The notes beneath the pieces were generated by a model. It ran no database searches. It worked only from the letters and a program-made list of their open reading frames with translations, and was not told where the DNA came from. Both the position numbers and the translations under genes were made by a program. This document shows positions 50,901-59,592 of a DNA stretch of 64,000 nucleotides, piece after piece (the stretch's first letter is position 1; the number at the start of each line of letters is the position of its first letter). The DNA lies in NCBI RefSeq assembly GCF_023856365.1, contig NC_064539.1, positions 19,471,019-19,535,018 on the forward strand, read 5' to 3'. Origin of the DNA: Brienomyrus brachyistius. Taxonomy: Eukaryota; Chordata; Actinopteri; Osteoglossiformes; Mormyridae.

Positions 50901-53900
50901 TGTATACCCAAGTGTATGATGATGCTTACCTGGTGATGGACCGATCCAGGAAGTATCTTGCTTTGTTCCCTATATTTCCTGGGACAGTTTTTAAGTCAGT
51001 TACGGAAAATGGATGGTGGATCTTAACAGTATCTCCAAATGACTTGAAATGGCAGGTGGGGACTGGTCAAGTGGCTTCAGCTTGGATTGGACTGAGGATG
51101 TTTGGAATCGCAGATGGGGAATACATGTAAGCTTGTTTTATCTAATCCTTAGCATTAGCGTTGTGGTGATAAATAGCCTTCTGCTCGATTCAGCTGCTGG
51201 TGTGTTTGTGTCTGACAGGTGGCTGGATGGTTCCCCTGTGACGTATGTCCACTGGGGACCAGGGGAGCCAAATAATGCTAATGGTGAGGAGGAGTGTGTG
51301 CAGATTAAAAGATACCCAGGTATGACTCATAGAAGCGCGGGGATTCAAACTCATGTCTTTCAATACATTCTGTGAAATCGTAAATACGATTCCTTTTGTT
51401 GGTTCTGGCAAAACAATTCACACTACGGATTTCTTCTATAGTGTAATAAAATGAATTCAGCCTCTGAGTTTATTCTTACTATACCTATATACAAGCTTGA
51501 TGAAATCAGTACTTTCCATTAAACGTTTATAGCCATTTGCATATAGTGGCACTGTGACTAGTATTGAATAAGTAGTTCTGGAAACGGATGCATAAACACT
51601 AATACAAAAAATGACAAGGCAAAACAAATAAACTGCCATGTAGCTGTGCTGTTGAAGTTTGCACTTGTGTGGCATTAGATTATAAAATAAACAGTGGCCA
51701 CTTCTCACTTCAACAGCACAGCATCCAAAACTGTCCGCCTCCAGTAGCTTAACATGAACCCCAGTCCTTGGCTTTTTTTTAATAATCTGTCTCCTAAACA
51801 TACTAATGTAATTATTATTTGATGCAATAAATTGCATATACCTATACTGTATTATTTAATGTTATATAATTCTTCCAGTTTAGTATTTAGTTCAGTTTGA
51901 TGTTTTGTTGCTCAGGTACCTGGAATGATGAGAACTGTGGAAGAGCTATGGCAGGGTATCTGTGTAAGAAGTACCCCGGAGATGTGCACACCATGCCCCC
52001 GCCCACCCAGCCCTGGACCGGGCACTGCCCACAAGGTAAACTCTAATTTGCAGCAGACACCACATGGCCTCTACCTCCCTGTGTCCCTAGCCTGCCTACA
52101 CACTTTACACTAAACTACTCAACTGTTCCAGGGTGGATGCTTTTCCGGAACAAATGTTACCTGTTTAAGGGAAACCATAAACATCAGAACGAATTCCAAG
52201 CCAACTGGACTTTTGCCCGGAACTGGTGCAGAACCCAGGGAGGAGACTTGGCTGTCATTGATGACCAGTATGAGAATGGTAAGAGCTGAGAAGACCATGG
52301 GTTTGACTGAGCAACAGTAAGACACAGCAGTTCTGTTTCTTACACGTGCTTTTTCTGTGCAGACTTTGTATCTAGCTACATAATGGATATAATCCAGCCC
52401 GTTTGGATTGGCTTGTCTGACATACTACATGAAGGACAGTTTGCATGGAGTGATGGAAGCCCAGTGCGATACACAAACTGGGCTGAAAAAGAGCCAAACA
52501 ATGGGGAAGAGGAGGTGAGACCTGTCTTAAGACATAGTATAAAATCTGCAGGAGTGTGTGTGTGTGTATATATTTATTGTTGTTGAGAAATCCAACTCAC
52601 AACTGGCCCATGCTGGCATTCTGCCCTCAGTGAAGCCGCTTGGGAACTACAAACATGGCACCGTTTACCCAGAGCTAGGAAGGAGGGTCTCAGCTCTTTA
52701 TTGGTCTAAAGATGTGTCAATCAGAGCCTGAATCAAAGTTAACGGAAACTAATCCGCTAATGAAAACGTTAGCTTTACCAATTAGCAGTTCACGGATTAG
52801 TGGAACCCTGCCCATCACGTCTTAACTGAGGTGTTTTATACCCATAATATTCTGAAATTTCTTTCATCAAATAAGAGAAAACAGAAGACGTTATATTAAC
52901 TTTAGATGTTCCTTCCTTAGGAGCACTGCACTGCCATGACTCACAACCATCTGGTTACTGGGCGCTGGAACGACGATGGCTGCCATAGGACGAGGGGCTG
53001 GGTGTGTTACATGAAGAAATGTGAGCCACCTAATATTTATTTCATTTTTATATCTGTTCTTCACGGAAAAAAAAACATCTTGCCGGCAAACCATCCAGAA
53101 GCTGGATGTTTAGTGTAAAACAAAGTTTGCAGTCTCTAAATATCATAACAACAAAGAAAAAAATACTCATTTACATTTTATGGCCTGAAATTTAATGCTC
53201 CGTATTTGATATCATGAGTCTTCAAAAAATATTAAAGGGGAATTCTATCAAAATCATGTGTTGATTTACTGTACTATAAGTAGCCTGACTATACAGCAAG
53301 GTGCAAATGACCAAGATGAAAAAACCGAAATAGACTGTTTTTATAGCTCCATGGATTTACTCGATAGCAAGAAATCGAAATCAGAAAGGAAACCAAAGGA
53401 AATGTTTTTTGATGCAGACATTAAAATATATTTATATTCTCCACCGACTTTCAATACATAAACAATAGAACATACTACAAAAGAACCACCTTGTATTTTG
53501 CGATTAAAAAAAAATATTGTGTTTGGATGAAGTATAATTTAATATAAAGAATTTTATTTGGCAGTTATTTCAGATGACGAGAATCTGATTTTACCTTGGG
53601 TAAATATCACGGCTCTTTGTTAGTGACGCATTAACTGATCTCCTTGGCATTACACAGCGAACAGCATCCCTGAACCGCCTCCAACACACAGCCCCTGCCC
53701 AGCAGGCTACACGTCATGGTATAAGAACTGCTACAAGCTGGTGGAGGAACGAAAGACATGGGAGGAAGCGCAGGCGCTCTGCGCGCAGGAAAAAGGCAAC
53801 CTGGCCAGCATCGACCACAGCTACGAACAGGCGTTCATCGCTGGTGCAGTTCTGCAGGGAAAATCGGATGCCTGGATTGGACTCCGGCGTAACGTAAAAA

Positions 53901-56096
53901 TAATTAGATATCTTTATTCTATTCCCAGAATTAGTCAATCATCCTCAAGTGTTATGGTGGCACATTTTACTCGGAAAACAACTTGCAACAATCGAGAACG
54001 ATGTAGATGCAGCGGCTGTCATGCAGCGTACTTAATACTCTATTTCGTTCATAGGAAGACGGCTCGTACAAATGGTCAGACAGCTGGCCGGTGTTCTTCA
54101 CTCACTGGGGTCCTGGTGAACCAAGCAACCATAAGGATGAGGGTTGTGTGAGTATGCACAGCAGCATGCATCTCCACGGAGTATGGAATGACACGTCATG
54201 CACCACCACCAAACACTTTATCTGCAAAATAACTTCAGGTACTAATCTTTCCATCTGTCATTATATAGAATTATACTGTTGAAACTGTAAATTGAACAGT
54301 TTAACCAGATATAAATTCTTTTATCAATATTGAATGTTACCTCAGCTCCAGGTCTGGGGATTTGAATCCTGCTTCCACTGCGTGTGGCGTGTTTGTTCCC
54401 CGCCGTTGTACAGTTTCCTCCAGCAGTCCAAAGACATGCAGTGTGCCTTACTGGGCCACTAAGTTGCCCATAGTGTTTGTGCTCCAGCCTTGTGTCATTT
54501 TCTCCCTGAGAAAGGCTACAGGTTCCCCTTCAAGTCTGTAGTTGAAATGCTGATGTATTTATACATGACTAGCTAGAGATGAGTATTTCATCATGGTGAA
54601 CATCAACTTTTTTTTCTATTTTCTACAGAAAAACCACCCGCAACTCCAGCTCCTGGTGACGGAAAATGTCGCCCCGAGTGGTGGCCCTATGGGCGCTATT
54701 GTTACTTTGTTTACAATGGGAAGCAGGGCTATTCGTGGCCTGAGTCAAGGCACTACTGTCAGCTAGCAAAGGCAGAGCTGACATCCCTGCATAGTAGGGC
54801 AGAGGTAGAGTTCCTGAGGAACATCAACTACACCAAGTACCATAATGTTTGGATTGGACTGACGAGAGACAAATCTTGTACGTTCAGATATTTTTATTCG
54901 GTTACTGCTTCTTTACCAAGTGTAAAAAGATTCTGATCATTTGTGCTGTTACAAAGAGTGTTACCAACATGACTGTCAGAATTTGAAGCCGGCTTTGAAG
55001 TCAAAAATATCAATGTATTTTTAGTTGGCTGGGCTTGGACAGACCTCTCATCTGTGGGGTTCCTGAACTGGGCACCGGGAGAGCCTAATCTAGCCTTCCA
55101 TCCTGGTGATGTGGGAACTGAAGATTGTGTGGAGATGTATCCTGATGGGAAATGGAATGACAACAACTGCATGCAGAAGCGAGGATTTGCCTGTCGTCAC
55201 CGCCAGTGTAAGGACCCGGACATTTTTTTGAGCTGTTCTGATGCTGAGTAAAATGTTAAAATGCAAATGGATAAACTGATGTATATTTTGATGATATTTT
55301 AAAACATATGGCCAATTCCAGTTCTCTGAGTGTCAGAGTGTCTACTAGTTTTGTTCCAAAGTCACAATGGCTAATGAAAATGACATCTACACTGCAGGAC
55401 CTTTCACGTCTGCTGCAGAGGAAATTAGGTCCCCCCCCAGTATAAAGAATTAGATGAGAATTACTTCAGTCCACCTGCAAATTAACAGGGGTGATTTGCA
55501 TTAGCCTGCTGGAAAAATGGCAAATAAATTGTCATCTGGATTTTAACTTTCACTTCCAACTTTAGTAAAATGAGTTTCTAAGTGTTACGTATATAAGCCA
55601 CAGTACCAGTTATTCTGTATATAATTGTATATTATTTCTTCTTAGACTATACAACAGATGACGGTGGAATAGTTATTCCTACAGACTCTTCAGGATCCGG
55701 CAAGTTATTCTCTGTACATTACATGTAATAATTATATCATGCACTATGTAATTTTATCATGCACTATGGCTACGCATAATAAAAGTTTGTACATCTGTCG
55801 TTACCCACCCAATCATCCAGATGGAGCCATTGTAGGAGCAGTCATTGGTGCCCTGATTTTGATCGGCTTGATTTTTGGAATCATATACTATGTTTTTTAT
55901 GTGCGAGGTGTTAAACTGAGTGGCATAAGTTTTCCGACCATTTCACCAAGGAACACTGATGCGGTAGGAAGCATTCAGAACACGGCACACTTTAAATATA
56001 CATTTTACTGCTTGAAACAAGATTTAACCTTTTGCTCGTCTAAATTTGCAGGTGAATTTTTCCAACCCTAACTTTGGAGGGACGTCCGAATCATGA
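32916..56096 (+). CDS. Giant multi-lectin transmembrane receptor: 12 C-type lectin domains with central SUEL-F5/8C-LCCL cassette
   Basis: I read 50 coding exons, 6498 nt, 2165 residues plus stop, with phase kept at every junction. Exons: 32916-32976, 33687-33832, 34209-34321, 34471-34604, 34723-34943, 35268-35377, 35469-35587, 35969-36104, 36491-36573, 37474-37593, 37706-37807, 38127-38285, 38557-38639, 39689-39833, 39968-40012, 40243-40410, 40521-40640, 41489-41599, 41743-41775, 41896-42030, 42423-42569, 43236-43370, 43607-43761, 44131-44275, 44373-44427, 44651-44717, 44806-44939, 45559-45602, 46195-46368, 46453-46607, 46734-46847, 46947-47062, 47332-47486, 47616-47821, 48507-48681, 49422-49643, 50175-50344, 51056-51126, 51219-51319, 51916-52035, 52132-52278, 52363-52514, 52921-53020, 53658-53893, 54055-54238, 54629-54877, 55025-55207, 55646-55699, 55821-55963, 56052-56096. 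The exon at 38127 is 159 nt by codon count, so its end may be 38285 or one base off. Signal peptide, extracellular lectin array, one membrane span and a short tail suggest an endocytic or adhesion glycan receptor. Membership in the mannose-receptor group is inference; the function is unknown. Confidence 0.88.
33687..34604 (+). other. C-type lectin domain 1 (QPD type)
   Basis: Three exons, about residues 21-151. It opens with [15 protein letters not shown], carries WIGLND, then the galactose-type motif QPD (in [14 protein letters not shown]) and the calcium-site motif WND (QWNDEPC), and closes with YICKR. All residues expected for the second calcium site are present, so sugar binding is plausible. 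Confidence 0.85.
34723..35587 (+). other. C-type lectin domain 2 (EPN but no WND)
   Basis: Three exons, about residues 152-301. It has the framework ([24 protein letters not shown]) and a mannose-type EPN (GDNEPNLG). The WND position reads WRAHVC, so calcium-dependent sugar binding may be lost. An extra cysteine pair lies around the NCTAVSCAV segment. Confidence 0.8.
35774..35907. mobile_element. hAT-type MITE, family A copy 3 (receptor intron)
   Basis: This 134-bp copy has ends CATTGTTTCCCAATCCGG and the complement of CCGGATTGGGAAACAGTG, nearly perfect inverted repeats. The flanking 8-mers CTGTAAAG and CTCTGAAG match at six of eight positions, a decayed target duplication. It ends about 60 bases before the first exon of C-type lectin domain 3. 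Confidence 0.82.
36182..36341. mobile_element. MITE family B copy 1 (receptor intron)
   Basis: A palindromic block of about 160 bp. The left end is TAGTGATTTACAAAATAATG with 'gcttcatgaaccatttgc' inside; the right end is the inverted equivalent ('gaagtattttgtccgtcatt'). The core has 'cccactagatggtgctc' facing 'cccatctagtgg'. The same element occurs at 37272 and 48193. Confidence 0.75.
36654..36863. mobile_element. Palindromic MITE with near-perfect 8-bp target duplication
   Basis: It starts CAAGGTTGGGGCCATTCCGG and ends in the inverted equivalent (CCGGAATGGCCCCAACCCTG). Flanking 8-mers TAAGACAC and TAAAACAC match at seven of eight. The interior is AT-rich with repeated 'aattcc' motifs. I infer a hAT-type non-autonomous element in the intron between the second and third exons of lectin domain 3. 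Confidence 0.78.
36930..37245 (+). repeat. Decayed SINE-like fragment (receptor intron)
   Basis: It contains a tRNA-like inverted head ('cagcatactgagctatacac') and downstream 'gggttctctgtttccaccaa' and 'caatccaaagacgttt' segments. These recall the repeat at 31190-31930. Similar short remnants occur at 22430-22505, 24930-24985 and 54375-54560. Confidence 0.4.
37272..37446. mobile_element. MITE family B copy 2 (receptor intron)
   Basis: A diverged copy of the family B element. The left end is TAGTGATGGTCAAAGCAATG with 'acacatgaaccatgtg'. The centre shows 'ccccaatagatggcgctc' opposing 'caccacctagtgggg', and the right end is 'gtgtcatttttgtaatcact'. It ends about 28 bases before the third exon of lectin domain 3, close to that acceptor. 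Confidence 0.68.
38127..40012 (+). other. C-type lectin domain 4 (QPD, LND)
   Basis: About residues 449-592, with a proline-rich linker exon (39968-40012) at its end. It shows [24 protein letters not shown], then QPD ([13 protein letters not shown]). LND replaces WND (YLNDQFC), a conservative change that keeps the Asn-Asp calcium ligands. A family A MITE lies in its second intron at 38692. Confidence 0.8.
38692..38831. mobile_element. hAT-type MITE, family A copy 4 (receptor intron)
   Basis: This 140-bp copy has strong inverted ends (CAGTGTTTCTCAACCTG and the complement of CGGGTTGAGAAACACAG). The flanks CTCTACAG and ATTTACAC match at five of eight positions, so the target duplication is weak. 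It starts 52 bases after the second exon of C-type lectin domain 4. Confidence 0.8.
40058..40175 (+). repeat. Intronic direct duplication, copy 1
   Basis: About 118 bp, including 'tctgctacccataatgcatc' and 'agcagtatacatagctagca', is repeated at 40831-40950 with roughly 80-85% similarity by eye. The two copies lie in the introns on either side of the first two exons of lectin domain 5. Confidence 0.7.
40831..40950 (+). repeat. Intronic direct duplication, copy 2
   Basis: Second copy of the block at 40058-40175, same orientation ('cctgctacccataatacatc', 'agcagtatacatagctgaca'). It follows a short AT-rich run at 40750-40830. Confidence 0.7.
41300..41425 (+). repeat. LINE 3' end-like fragment (receptor intron)
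   Basis: The block ends in 'tcattaaagtttatctta' followed by a short TCTTATCTTATCTA repeat. It is preceded by 'ctactttactgctgtacgca', as at the 3' ends of teleost L2-type LINEs. No coding remnant is seen. Confidence 0.5.
41896..42569 (+). other. SUEL-type (rhamnose-binding-like) lectin domain
   Basis: Two exons, about residues 737-830. It carries the family pattern: [18 protein letters not shown], a YGR-like FGR motif ([13 protein letters not shown]), then [20 protein letters not shown], and the DPC motif before KYLEVVYSC. The eight-cysteine layout of the fold looks complete. Such domains bind rhamnose or galactose in fish egg lectins and occur in latrophilins and EVA1. It begins and ends in phase 1. 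Confidence 0.88.
42751..43100. repeat. Minisatellite, 33-34 bp unit, about 10.5 copies
   Basis: The unit begins CAAGGAGAGTACTGAATAAC and continues with TGAATAC(C/T)GAATAA or a TGAATG/GAGTG variant, giving 33- or 34-bp periods. It lies in the intron between the SUEL and F5/8C exons. Long open frames on the minus strand here are only a by-product of the repeat. Confidence 0.92.
43236..44275 (+). other. F5/8 type C (discoidin) domain
   Basis: Three exons, about residues 831-975. Landmarks: [20 protein letters not shown], a [19 protein letters not shown] segment, [18 protein letters not shown] with QWTNY, then [33 protein letters not shown] and a closing GCKPD. This is the full jelly-roll pattern used for binding lipids, glycans or collagen. 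Boundaries are phase 1 on both sides. Confidence 0.9.
44373..45602 (+). other. LCCL domain
   Basis: Four exons, about residues 976-1075. The signature is clear: [33 protein letters not shown], a GGDCTLLKM segment, [11 protein letters not shown] and SFQF. LCCL domains occur in cochlin, vitrin, LGL1-type proteins and the DCBLD receptors, where LCCL neighbours an F5/8C domain in the order LCCL-F5/8C; here the order is reversed. The intron after 44939 holds a DNA transposon relic. Confidence 0.9.
44986..45389. mobile_element. DNA-transposon relic in an LCCL intron
   Basis: Inverted ends can be read: TACAGCCATGCGTCGCTTA at the left and the complement of TATGTGGTGCATGACCGTA at the right. The internal 'catcatagagtgtactta' and 'caaacctagatgataca' segments recur in a known vertebrate non-autonomous element. 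I do not assign the superfamily. No ORF is retained. Confidence 0.55.
45630..46126. mobile_element. Non-autonomous Tc1/mariner-like element
   Basis: Terminal repeats read TAGACAAAAGTATTGGGAGA at the left and, in complement, TATGGACAAATGTATTGGGA at the right, both next to TA. The body has no intact transposase. It fills almost the whole 592-bp intron between the LCCL domain and C-type lectin domain 6, ending 68 bases before the next exon. Confidence 0.75.
46195..46847 (+). other. C-type lectin domain 6 (EPN, WND)
   Basis: Three exons, about residues 1076-1223. It shows [25 protein letters not shown] ([15 protein letters not shown]), WND (RWNDVPC) and YMCKM. This is the first domain after the central cassette, and it has the complete mannose-type set of calcium and sugar ligands. 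Confidence 0.88.
46947..47700 (+). other. C-type lectin domain 7 (QPD, WDD)
   Basis: About residues 1224-1350. It has [22 protein letters not shown] ([11 protein letters not shown]), WDD in place of WND (FWDDKGC), and FVCEK. The Asp-for-Asn change may still bind calcium. Its last exon, 47616-47821, continues through a proline-rich linker into the start of domain 8, so one exon spans two domains. Confidence 0.85.
47760..49643 (+). other. C-type lectin domain 8 (EPN, WND)
   Basis: About residues 1371-1514, starting inside the shared exon at [16 protein letters not shown]. It continues with [30 protein letters not shown] ([14 protein letters not shown]), WND (WWNDLNC) and WICM, then a proline-rich linker. 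It has the complete mannose-type site. Its introns hold a family B MITE (48193) and about 740 bases without recognisable features (48682-49421). Confidence 0.87.
48193..48346. mobile_element. MITE family B copy 3 with perfect target duplication
   Basis: This 154-bp element has ends TAGTGATGGACAAAATGATG and the complement of CATCATTTTGTGTATCACAA. It is flanked by a perfect 8-bp duplication CTGAACAG at 48185-48192 and 48347-48354. This copy defines family B as an 8-bp-duplicating (hAT-like) element. Confidence 0.85.
50175..52035 (+). other. C-type lectin domain 9 (EPN, WND)
   Basis: Four exons, about residues 1515-1668. Landmarks are [25 protein letters not shown] ([14 protein letters not shown]), WND (TWNDENC) and YLCKK. 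It has a complete mannose-type site. The first intron (50345-51055) shows no supported feature beyond low-complexity AT-rich DNA. Confidence 0.87.
52132..53020 (+). other. C-type lectin domain 10 (EPN, WND)
   Basis: Three exons, about residues 1669-1801. It shows [21 protein letters not shown] ([14 protein letters not shown]), WND (RWNDDGC) and WVCYM. The mannose-type site is complete. The following intron (53021-53657) is AT-rich with no supported feature. Confidence 0.87.
53658..54238 (+). other. C-type lectin domain 11 (EPS, WND)
   Basis: Only two exons, about residues 1802-1941. A proline-rich linker leads into [22 protein letters not shown], then EPS ([13 protein letters not shown]) with Ser in place of the Asn, and WND (VWNDTSC), closing with FICKI. 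The sugar specificity of an EPS site cannot be predicted from sequence. Confidence 0.86.
54629..55207 (+). other. C-type lectin domain 12 (EPN, WND)
   Basis: Two exons, about residues 1942-2085. Landmarks are [24 protein letters not shown] ([19 protein letters not shown]), WND (KWNDNNC) and FACRH. It is the membrane-proximal lectin domain and has a complete mannose-type site. Confidence 0.87.
55646..56096 (+). other. Stalk, transmembrane segment and cytoplasmic tail of the receptor
   Basis: Three exons. The stalk is acidic (YTTDDGG and PTDSSGSDG). The membrane span is about 25 residues ([20 protein letters not shown], then YVFYV). The tail is about 34 residues ([20 protein letters not shown], then [15 protein letters not shown]). 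The tail contains NFSNPNF, an aromatic-x-Asn-Pro-x-aromatic arrangement like the FxNPxY endocytosis signal. The intron after 55699 uses a GC donor (CCG|GCAAGT), required for phase. Confidence 0.83.
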
Positions 56097-56520
56097 GAGC
56101 AGCTGATATTTTTCTGTACATTTAATGTTCCTGCCAAGATGTCAGTTTCTACCCTATAAATATGGAAATGTGATTTCCTTAGTTAATAGTAAATATAGTT
56201 GCACAAACATGTAAAAAGATCCCCTAATCAATGCAACATTTCAATAATGTTTTCATACATTTCTCTGTTTTATCTACAACAAAACGTACATGTAACATTA
56301 CATTGGTTAATTGTAATGGAAAAACCATTAAAGATTTTCCATCTTGTAAACTTGACACCTTCTTTGACAGATTTCAGAAGAATCCTCAAGCATGTCGGAA
56401 TTATCCAAAATGGTGATTATTTTAAACTATGTGTTGCAAATATGTTTTGACAATGATACACAATTTTAAATTTGAGTACAAAAAGTAATTTTACAAATTC
56501 ACAGGGTGGCATATGTCATC
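56097..56520 (+). other. Receptor 3' UTR
   Basis: AT-rich sequence follows the TGA of the receptor gene. The first plausible poly(A) signal is ATTAAA at 56327-56332. On the opposite strand an AATAAA lies at 56526-56531, so the two convergent transcripts end close together or overlap slightly. Confidence 0.45.
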
Positions 56521-57416
56521 TTAATTTTATTGCTTCTTTGAGTATATATTACATGGCAAATTATCAGTCACCAATTTTTGCCCACAGTCATTTGTGGAGG
56601 AGTGTGACTGAGCCTAAAAAGAAATCTCAATGTCAACCAGTCTTTCCTTAGAAATTCTTATACAATCCAGTTCAAACTATTTACATGTTCACAAAGTTCA
56701 GAAAACTACAATTCTGCACAACTAAACAGAGGACTACATGATTTCAAAATATCTAAAAAGGAATTTGCATAGAAGAAATATGAAAAACAGCATTTTAAAG
56801 ATCACATTTTATATAGTACGTTATCCTCCTCAAAAACCCTGAAACAGCATGTAACAGAGTACAAAAAATATTTTAATACAAATACAGAATACTACCAAGT
56901 ACCAAACAGGGTACATCTTTAGCCATTTACTTCACTTGCCGAGTTGCCATTCTGCATACAGCTAATGAAGCAGGGAAATACTCTGCCTTGTCATTCTACA
57001 AGTTCAGAATTTAAAAGAAATAGTAAATCTGAAATAAGTCAATAAAACTGACCAACCAGCATGCCACAGTACCACTGTCCTCCTCCATACTACATACCAA
57101 AGTACTGATATCCAGAATCCCCTTCTGCGCATCATTGCAGCTAAGTAACAATGTATTTTCTTGGGAAGATCATTTTCAATAAGCCATCGAGGGCTCAATA
57201 TTTCTTAAAACAACACAACTGATCAGATACAATTAAAATTAAATACATTTAAAAAAGGACTATAAGGCAGTCTTCATTAAATTATGTCGCAGAAACAACA
57301 GAAATAATCGTACTTGCTGGATCCTCTGTACAAGCTTCTTTGAAATATTAAAGTTAACTTCAACATAGTATTGAAACTAATTGAGATAATATGGGCGCTT
57401 TCTATACAAAAACACA

Positions 57417-57581
57417 CAGAGGTGGACATTTCAGGTTCTAAAAGTAAAAATCTAGACCAAGATTTTGTTTCCACAAACCAGTTGAGTACACTGTGACTCT
57501 GACTCTTTATACTCAACTGGTTGGTTATAACAGAATCTTGGCCTGGATTTTTACTTTCTGGACCTGGAATCTCCACCTCTG
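57417..57581. mobile_element. Palindromic hAT-like MITE
   Basis: Ends read CAGAGGTGGACATTTCAGGT and the complement of CCTGGAATCTCCACCTCTG, typical hAT-like termini. 'aaaatctagaccaagatttt' faces 'aatcttggcctggattttt', and 'ccagttgagtac' faces 'tactcaactggtt'. No clear 8-bp duplication is visible. A half copy occurs near 32300-32350. Confidence 0.7.
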
Positions 57582-59592
57582 AATACTAGGGGCAATAAAA
57601 CCGCTGCAAATTGCATAAGAATTCCAGCAATGGATGCTTTATAATAGTAAAGTCGTGTCACTTGACAGCACGTAAACACGAATTGGTAACAAACCTGTTA
57701 ATGTTCAGCAAACGGTCAGAATTTTGGACCTTTGAAATCATCTTAACTGCTCGACAAACAATTCAGCACAAAATAAAATGCAGATATCACCACATATCAA
57801 AGCGAGTGTGTGCAAACGGACACAGCTGTGAGAGAGGAATGACACTCGAAAGCAAAGTGGTCAGTTATGCCAACACGATTAACCAGCATCATTTAACTAT
57901 CAACACCTCCGAAGTCTCACTCAGTTAAGAGCTACACAGCACAGCAAATTTCAAATACAGACAACTTGTTCTAAAATGTATTTAGGATGCAATTGGCAAT
58001 TTCACTTTAAATAAAAGGACTACCACGATGATTTTAGTAGTGCTGTGTTCCAGTAATGCTTTTTGTGAGATGTCATGCTTAGTAATAGCATCCACAATCT
58101 GGTGGACTTGCACATAGGATATACAGCTAGAAAAGGACAGCAGGCACAAGTATATCTTGCTCACCATGGAAATATCATGAAAACACCACGAAAAAGCTCC
58201 ATAATCATAACTAAACATGCAGTCTGGCTGAAACTTTCCAAAACATCCCTTAGACTTCTAGTTTTCAAGCACTACCTAATGCTTTTCACAGGGTAGATCT
58301 TTTAAAGGAGCAATTCTGGCTCATTGATATATACAGTCCATCCAGATTTTAACCCAAGGCACTCATTCATTTACCTAAATAAATGTTCACTACCAAAAAG
58401 AAAAAGGAAAAACAGCAAGACATCTGTGATAAAACTACGGTTCCTAAACAATCAAGAACCAAGTGTCACTATCCTACCATCAGAAGTTGGCATCACATAC
58501 AAATCACTCCCATTTATATCTAATATCTGGCATTCTATTATCACTGAGGTAGGAATATTTACGTCAAGACAAGGACTTCATGGTCACTCGAACGAATGGT
58601 GTGCAATTTCTACTTTATTGCAGTTCACTTTTTGATCAATCACTTGATAAAAAAAAAAAAAAAAACATCTTTCCCAAGTGGATGAGCAAGGTACACACTC
58701 ACCACATCCGACTACCTCCGTATCTATAATATAAATGCTGACAACTCCATGGACTTAGCTTTTCCTGATCACTCTGTCTCAAGGAAAATCAAAACACTCC
58801 ATTATTCCATTGGATAAATTCTCCATAATCTGGTTTGGCATAAATTAAACACAGCAATTAAAAATACCATAACAAAAGTCTTTACCTTGACTTCTCTTTG
58901 ATTATCGGACTTTTATCCAATTAATGATACATAATTTCCAGATTCATAATTCTTTTGGATTTAATGGTAGCATATTCCACATCCCCCCCCCCCATTTCGT
59001 CATACATTCATTACTAAAAACCACCTGAATGGAGGGCAAAATTCAAGAACGGTTTTGCTGGGTTTAAGCATTTTAATATAATCTCCAGTTTATCAAAAAT
59101 CGATCATCTCATGAAAAAATATATTAATAGCGATTATAATAAACAAGAATAAATAAACACCAAATAAATCCTCAGAGCCTGGCAATAACGCAGGAAAATA
59201 TTGGCACCCAAAAAAGCTTGAATGTGGGGAAGAAAGCCTCCCACCCCTTATCGCAACCAGCGTTCCCCACTTCGGCATACGCTACAAGACAGCATATCTA
59301 AGTAGCTTCTGCATTGGGTATGTTTATCCTGTTTTTTTAGGAGGGGGGGGTGGGATATCCAAGAACCTCCAGCTCCTACATTTATCCCTCTAATAACAGA
59401 AGTATATCTAAAGAACTGGACTTAGCTGAAGACCACGTACATTTATCACCCGTGGTTGTTTTTCAATAACAGGTGTGATTTCAAGAGCAGAGATTTGCTT
59501 AAGACTTCAAATGAGGCTCTTTGGTAGTTACAGAGGGTCCCAACACAACATTCATCGTGCAGGGAGATTATAGCGAAAAAATGCTGGGGGGC

